Shown piece after piece: positions 62,884 to 64,000 of a stretch of 64,000 bases of DNA. Where the stretch lies: contig NZ_JAUSXK010000001.1 of NCBI RefSeq assembly GCF_030815955.1, positions 248,001 to 312,000 of the forward strand, read 5' to 3'. Each line of letters begins with the position of its first letter. Within the stretch, counting starts at the first letter, position 1. The notes beneath the pieces were generated by a model. The model saw only the letters and a list, made by a program, of their open reading frames with translations. It was not told the DNA's origin and ran no database searches. The position numbers were made by a program, and so were the translations under genes. This stretch comes from Microbacterium murale. Its GTDB lineage: Bacteria; Actinomycetota; Actinomycetes; Actinomycetales; Microbacteriaceae.

Positions 62884-62942
62884 GCCCCCAGGCTACGGCC
62901 GGATTCCGGTGCCCAGGCGCCGTTTCGCCTAGTCGGGAAGGG

Positions 62943-62957
62943 TAACGATTCTCGTTA
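62943..62957. promoter_or_regulatory. Candidate operator of the CDF gene
   Basis: TAACGA-TTC-TCGTTA, a perfect 6-3-6 inverted repeat. It has the general shape of Fur/Zur-type or ArsR-type boxes and lies 60 bases before the CDF start. No experimental motif was matched. Confidence 0.4.
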
Positions 62958-63002
62958 GCCCGGCAGGTCTCGTCGAGGATTGATGCCTGGCCGGCCACGG
63001 TG

Positions 63003-63596
63003 TCACAACGTCGCGAGCAGCGGGATCAACGCTTGGAAGGCACGGGCGCGGTGCGACTGCGCCTGCTTCTCCTCGTCGGTGAACTCCCCGACCGACCGTT
63101 CAGGGCCGACCTGACCGTCGGGGATGAAGATCGGGTCGTATCCGAACCCGCCGCCACCGGCGGCCTCGCGCGCCAAGCGGCCGGGCCACACGCCGGCGAC
63201 CGTATGCTCGGCCCCCTCCGGGGTCACCAGCGCGATCGTCGACACGAACTGCGCGGATCGGTGCGGATCGGCGATGTCGGCGAGCTGGTCGAGGAGCAGC
63301 TCGAGGTTCGCCTTCGCATCCTTCTTCTGGCCGGCCCAGTACGCCGAGAAGATGCCGGGCGACCCGCCGAGCACATCGACGCAGATGCCCGAGTCATCGG
63401 CCATGGCAGTCAGACCGGTGTGGGCCGCGGCGGCGCGCGCCTTGATAAGAGCGTTCTCGGCGAATGTCACGCCGTCCTCGACCGGTTCGGGGCCGTCGTA
63501 GCCCACGACCTCCAGGTCGGGGCGGGTCGACGCGACGATCTGCTGGAACTCCGCGATCTTGTGCGGGTTATGCGTGGCGAGGACGACCTTGGCCAT
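63003..63596 (-). CDS. rdgB: dITP/XTP pyrophosphatase (HAM1/RdgB)
   Basis: A 197-residue nucleotide-pool sanitising enzyme that hydrolyses ITP, dITP and XTP. VVLATHNPHKIAEF is the N-terminal signature, MADDSGICVDVLGGSPGIFSAYWAG the substrate loop, and GFGYDPIFIPDG the phosphate/metal region. ATG 63596 gives the standard N-terminus; GTG 63602, overlapping the rph stop (GTGA), is equally possible. It is normally just downstream of rph, as here. Confidence 0.95.
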   Translation of the reverse strand: MAKVVLATHNPHKIAEFQQIVASTRPDLEVVGYDGPEPVEDGVTFAENALIKARAAAAHTGLTAMADDSGICVDVLGGSPGIFSAYWAGQKKDAKANLELLLDQLADIADPHRSAQFVSTIALVTPEGAEHTVAGVWPGRLAREAAGGGGFGYDPIFIPDGQVGPERSVGEFTDEEKQAQSHRARAFQALIPLLATL

Positions 63597-63598
63597 CG

Positions 63599-64000
63599 TC
63601 ACTCGCCGGCCAGAGCCGTCAGCTGGTGCTCCTTCAGCGTCGCACAGCCCGCGAGGCCGAGCTCCAGCAGCGCATCCAGCTCGCGCTTGTCGAACGGCGC
63701 ACCTTCGGCAGTGCCCTGCACTTCGACGAACAATCCGCGACCGGTGACGACGATGTTCATGTCGGTCTCCGCGCGGACGTCCTCGACATATGGCAGATCG
63801 AGCATGGGCGTGCCGTCGATGATCCCGACCGAGATCGCCGAGACCGAGTCGAGCAGCGGCGTCGCGTTCTTGCCGATGAACTTCTTCTCGCGTCCCCACT
63901 CGATCGCGTCCGCGAGAGCGACATACGCGCCGGTGATCGCCGCAGTACGGGTGCCGCCGTCGGCTTGCAGCACGTCGCAGTCGATCACGATGGTGTTCTC
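63599..64000 (-). CDS. rph: Ribonuclease PH, C-terminal part (cut by window edge)
   Basis: The C-terminal 133 residues of the phosphorolytic tRNA 3'-exonuclease; its start lies right of base 64000. [22 protein letters not shown] is the conserved catalytic phosphate-binding block, and [20 protein letters not shown] follows. It matures tRNA 3' ends in the cytosol. Stop overlaps the possible rdgB GTG start. Confidence 0.95.
   Translation of the reverse strand, partial: ENTIVIDCDVLQADGGTRTAAITGAYVALADAIEWGREKKFIGKNATPLLDSVSAISVGIIDGTPMLDLPYVEDVRAETDMNIVVTGRGLFVEVQGTAEGAPFDKRELDALLELGLAGCATLKEHQLTALAGE

Overview
The window reads as one continuous piece of chromosome from a high-GC Gram-positive actinobacterium, most likely Microbacteriaceae (Microbacterium-like). 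The reasons are the strong G/C third-position bias, PriA-type HisA, gluABCD, a lexA/LysM divergent pair, Ku plus a POL-PE-LIG LigD, an actinobacterial tad cluster, and many genes joined by 4-bp ATGA/GTGA overlaps. No IS element, prophage, CRISPR array or rRNA was seen. The species assignment is inference; no database search was possible.

Layout, left to right. (1) 1-4607: arginine operon argC-J-B-D-F on the minus strand, argF cut by the window edge. (2) 4849-8965: NAD-dependent epimerase, a ThiE-ThiD-TenA triple fusion and thiM behind a TPP riboswitch. (3) 8998-12119: DUF402, cupin and PdxH-like genes, then a DUF222-HNH nuclease gene with its own promoter and a LexA-like site. (4) 12164-15765: pheST with terminator. 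(5) 15782-19111: gluABCD amino-acid ABC transporter with an intra-operon hairpin. (6) 19216-24503: an rRNA methyltransferase, a DUF2809 gene, infC-rpmI-rplT (infC begins with AUC), DUF1844, a lipoprotein, SseB and priA. (7) 24603-40715: a roughly 16-kb type VII (ESX/WXG100) secretion island with machinery, small substrates and a polymorphic toxin with candidate immunity genes. (8) 40759-43475: hisH-hisB-hisC and a LysM gene. (9) 43476-44518: the SOS control region, lexA and a strong terminator. (10) 44589-51037: S9 peptidase, smpB, ftsX, ftsE, a DUF2510 protein and prfB. (11) 51075-57618: GH114-like lipoprotein, MFS transporter and a tad pilus cluster. (12) 57759-64000: tRNA-Leu(UAG), DedA, ku/ligD, a CDF metal exporter, rdgB and partial rph.

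The most striking feature is the type VII island. It lies exactly between hisH and priA (hisA), genes that normally sit together, so it appears to have split a his operon. Its machinery is EccC and EccD plus a membrane FHA protein, a membrane protein with a tandem octapeptide repeat, and two MinD-like proteins that both lack the P-loop lysine. No EccB, EccE or mycosin gene is present in the window. A separate, P-loop-intact, EspI-like MinD protein sits at the other end. The divergent arm encodes WXG100-like proteins, a DUF6177-like protein, and an 829-residue protein with a C-terminal EAKGG nuclease-like domain followed by two small candidate immunity genes.

A second theme is transcription. 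At least ten genes have a TANNNT-type -10 hexamer 5-7 bases before the start codon, predicting leaderless mRNAs; these include the HNH nuclease, ku, ligD and the FHA gene of the island. The HNH promoter and the lexA/LysM region share an almost identical SOS-box-like 11-mer, suggesting a small LexA regulon visible within this window.
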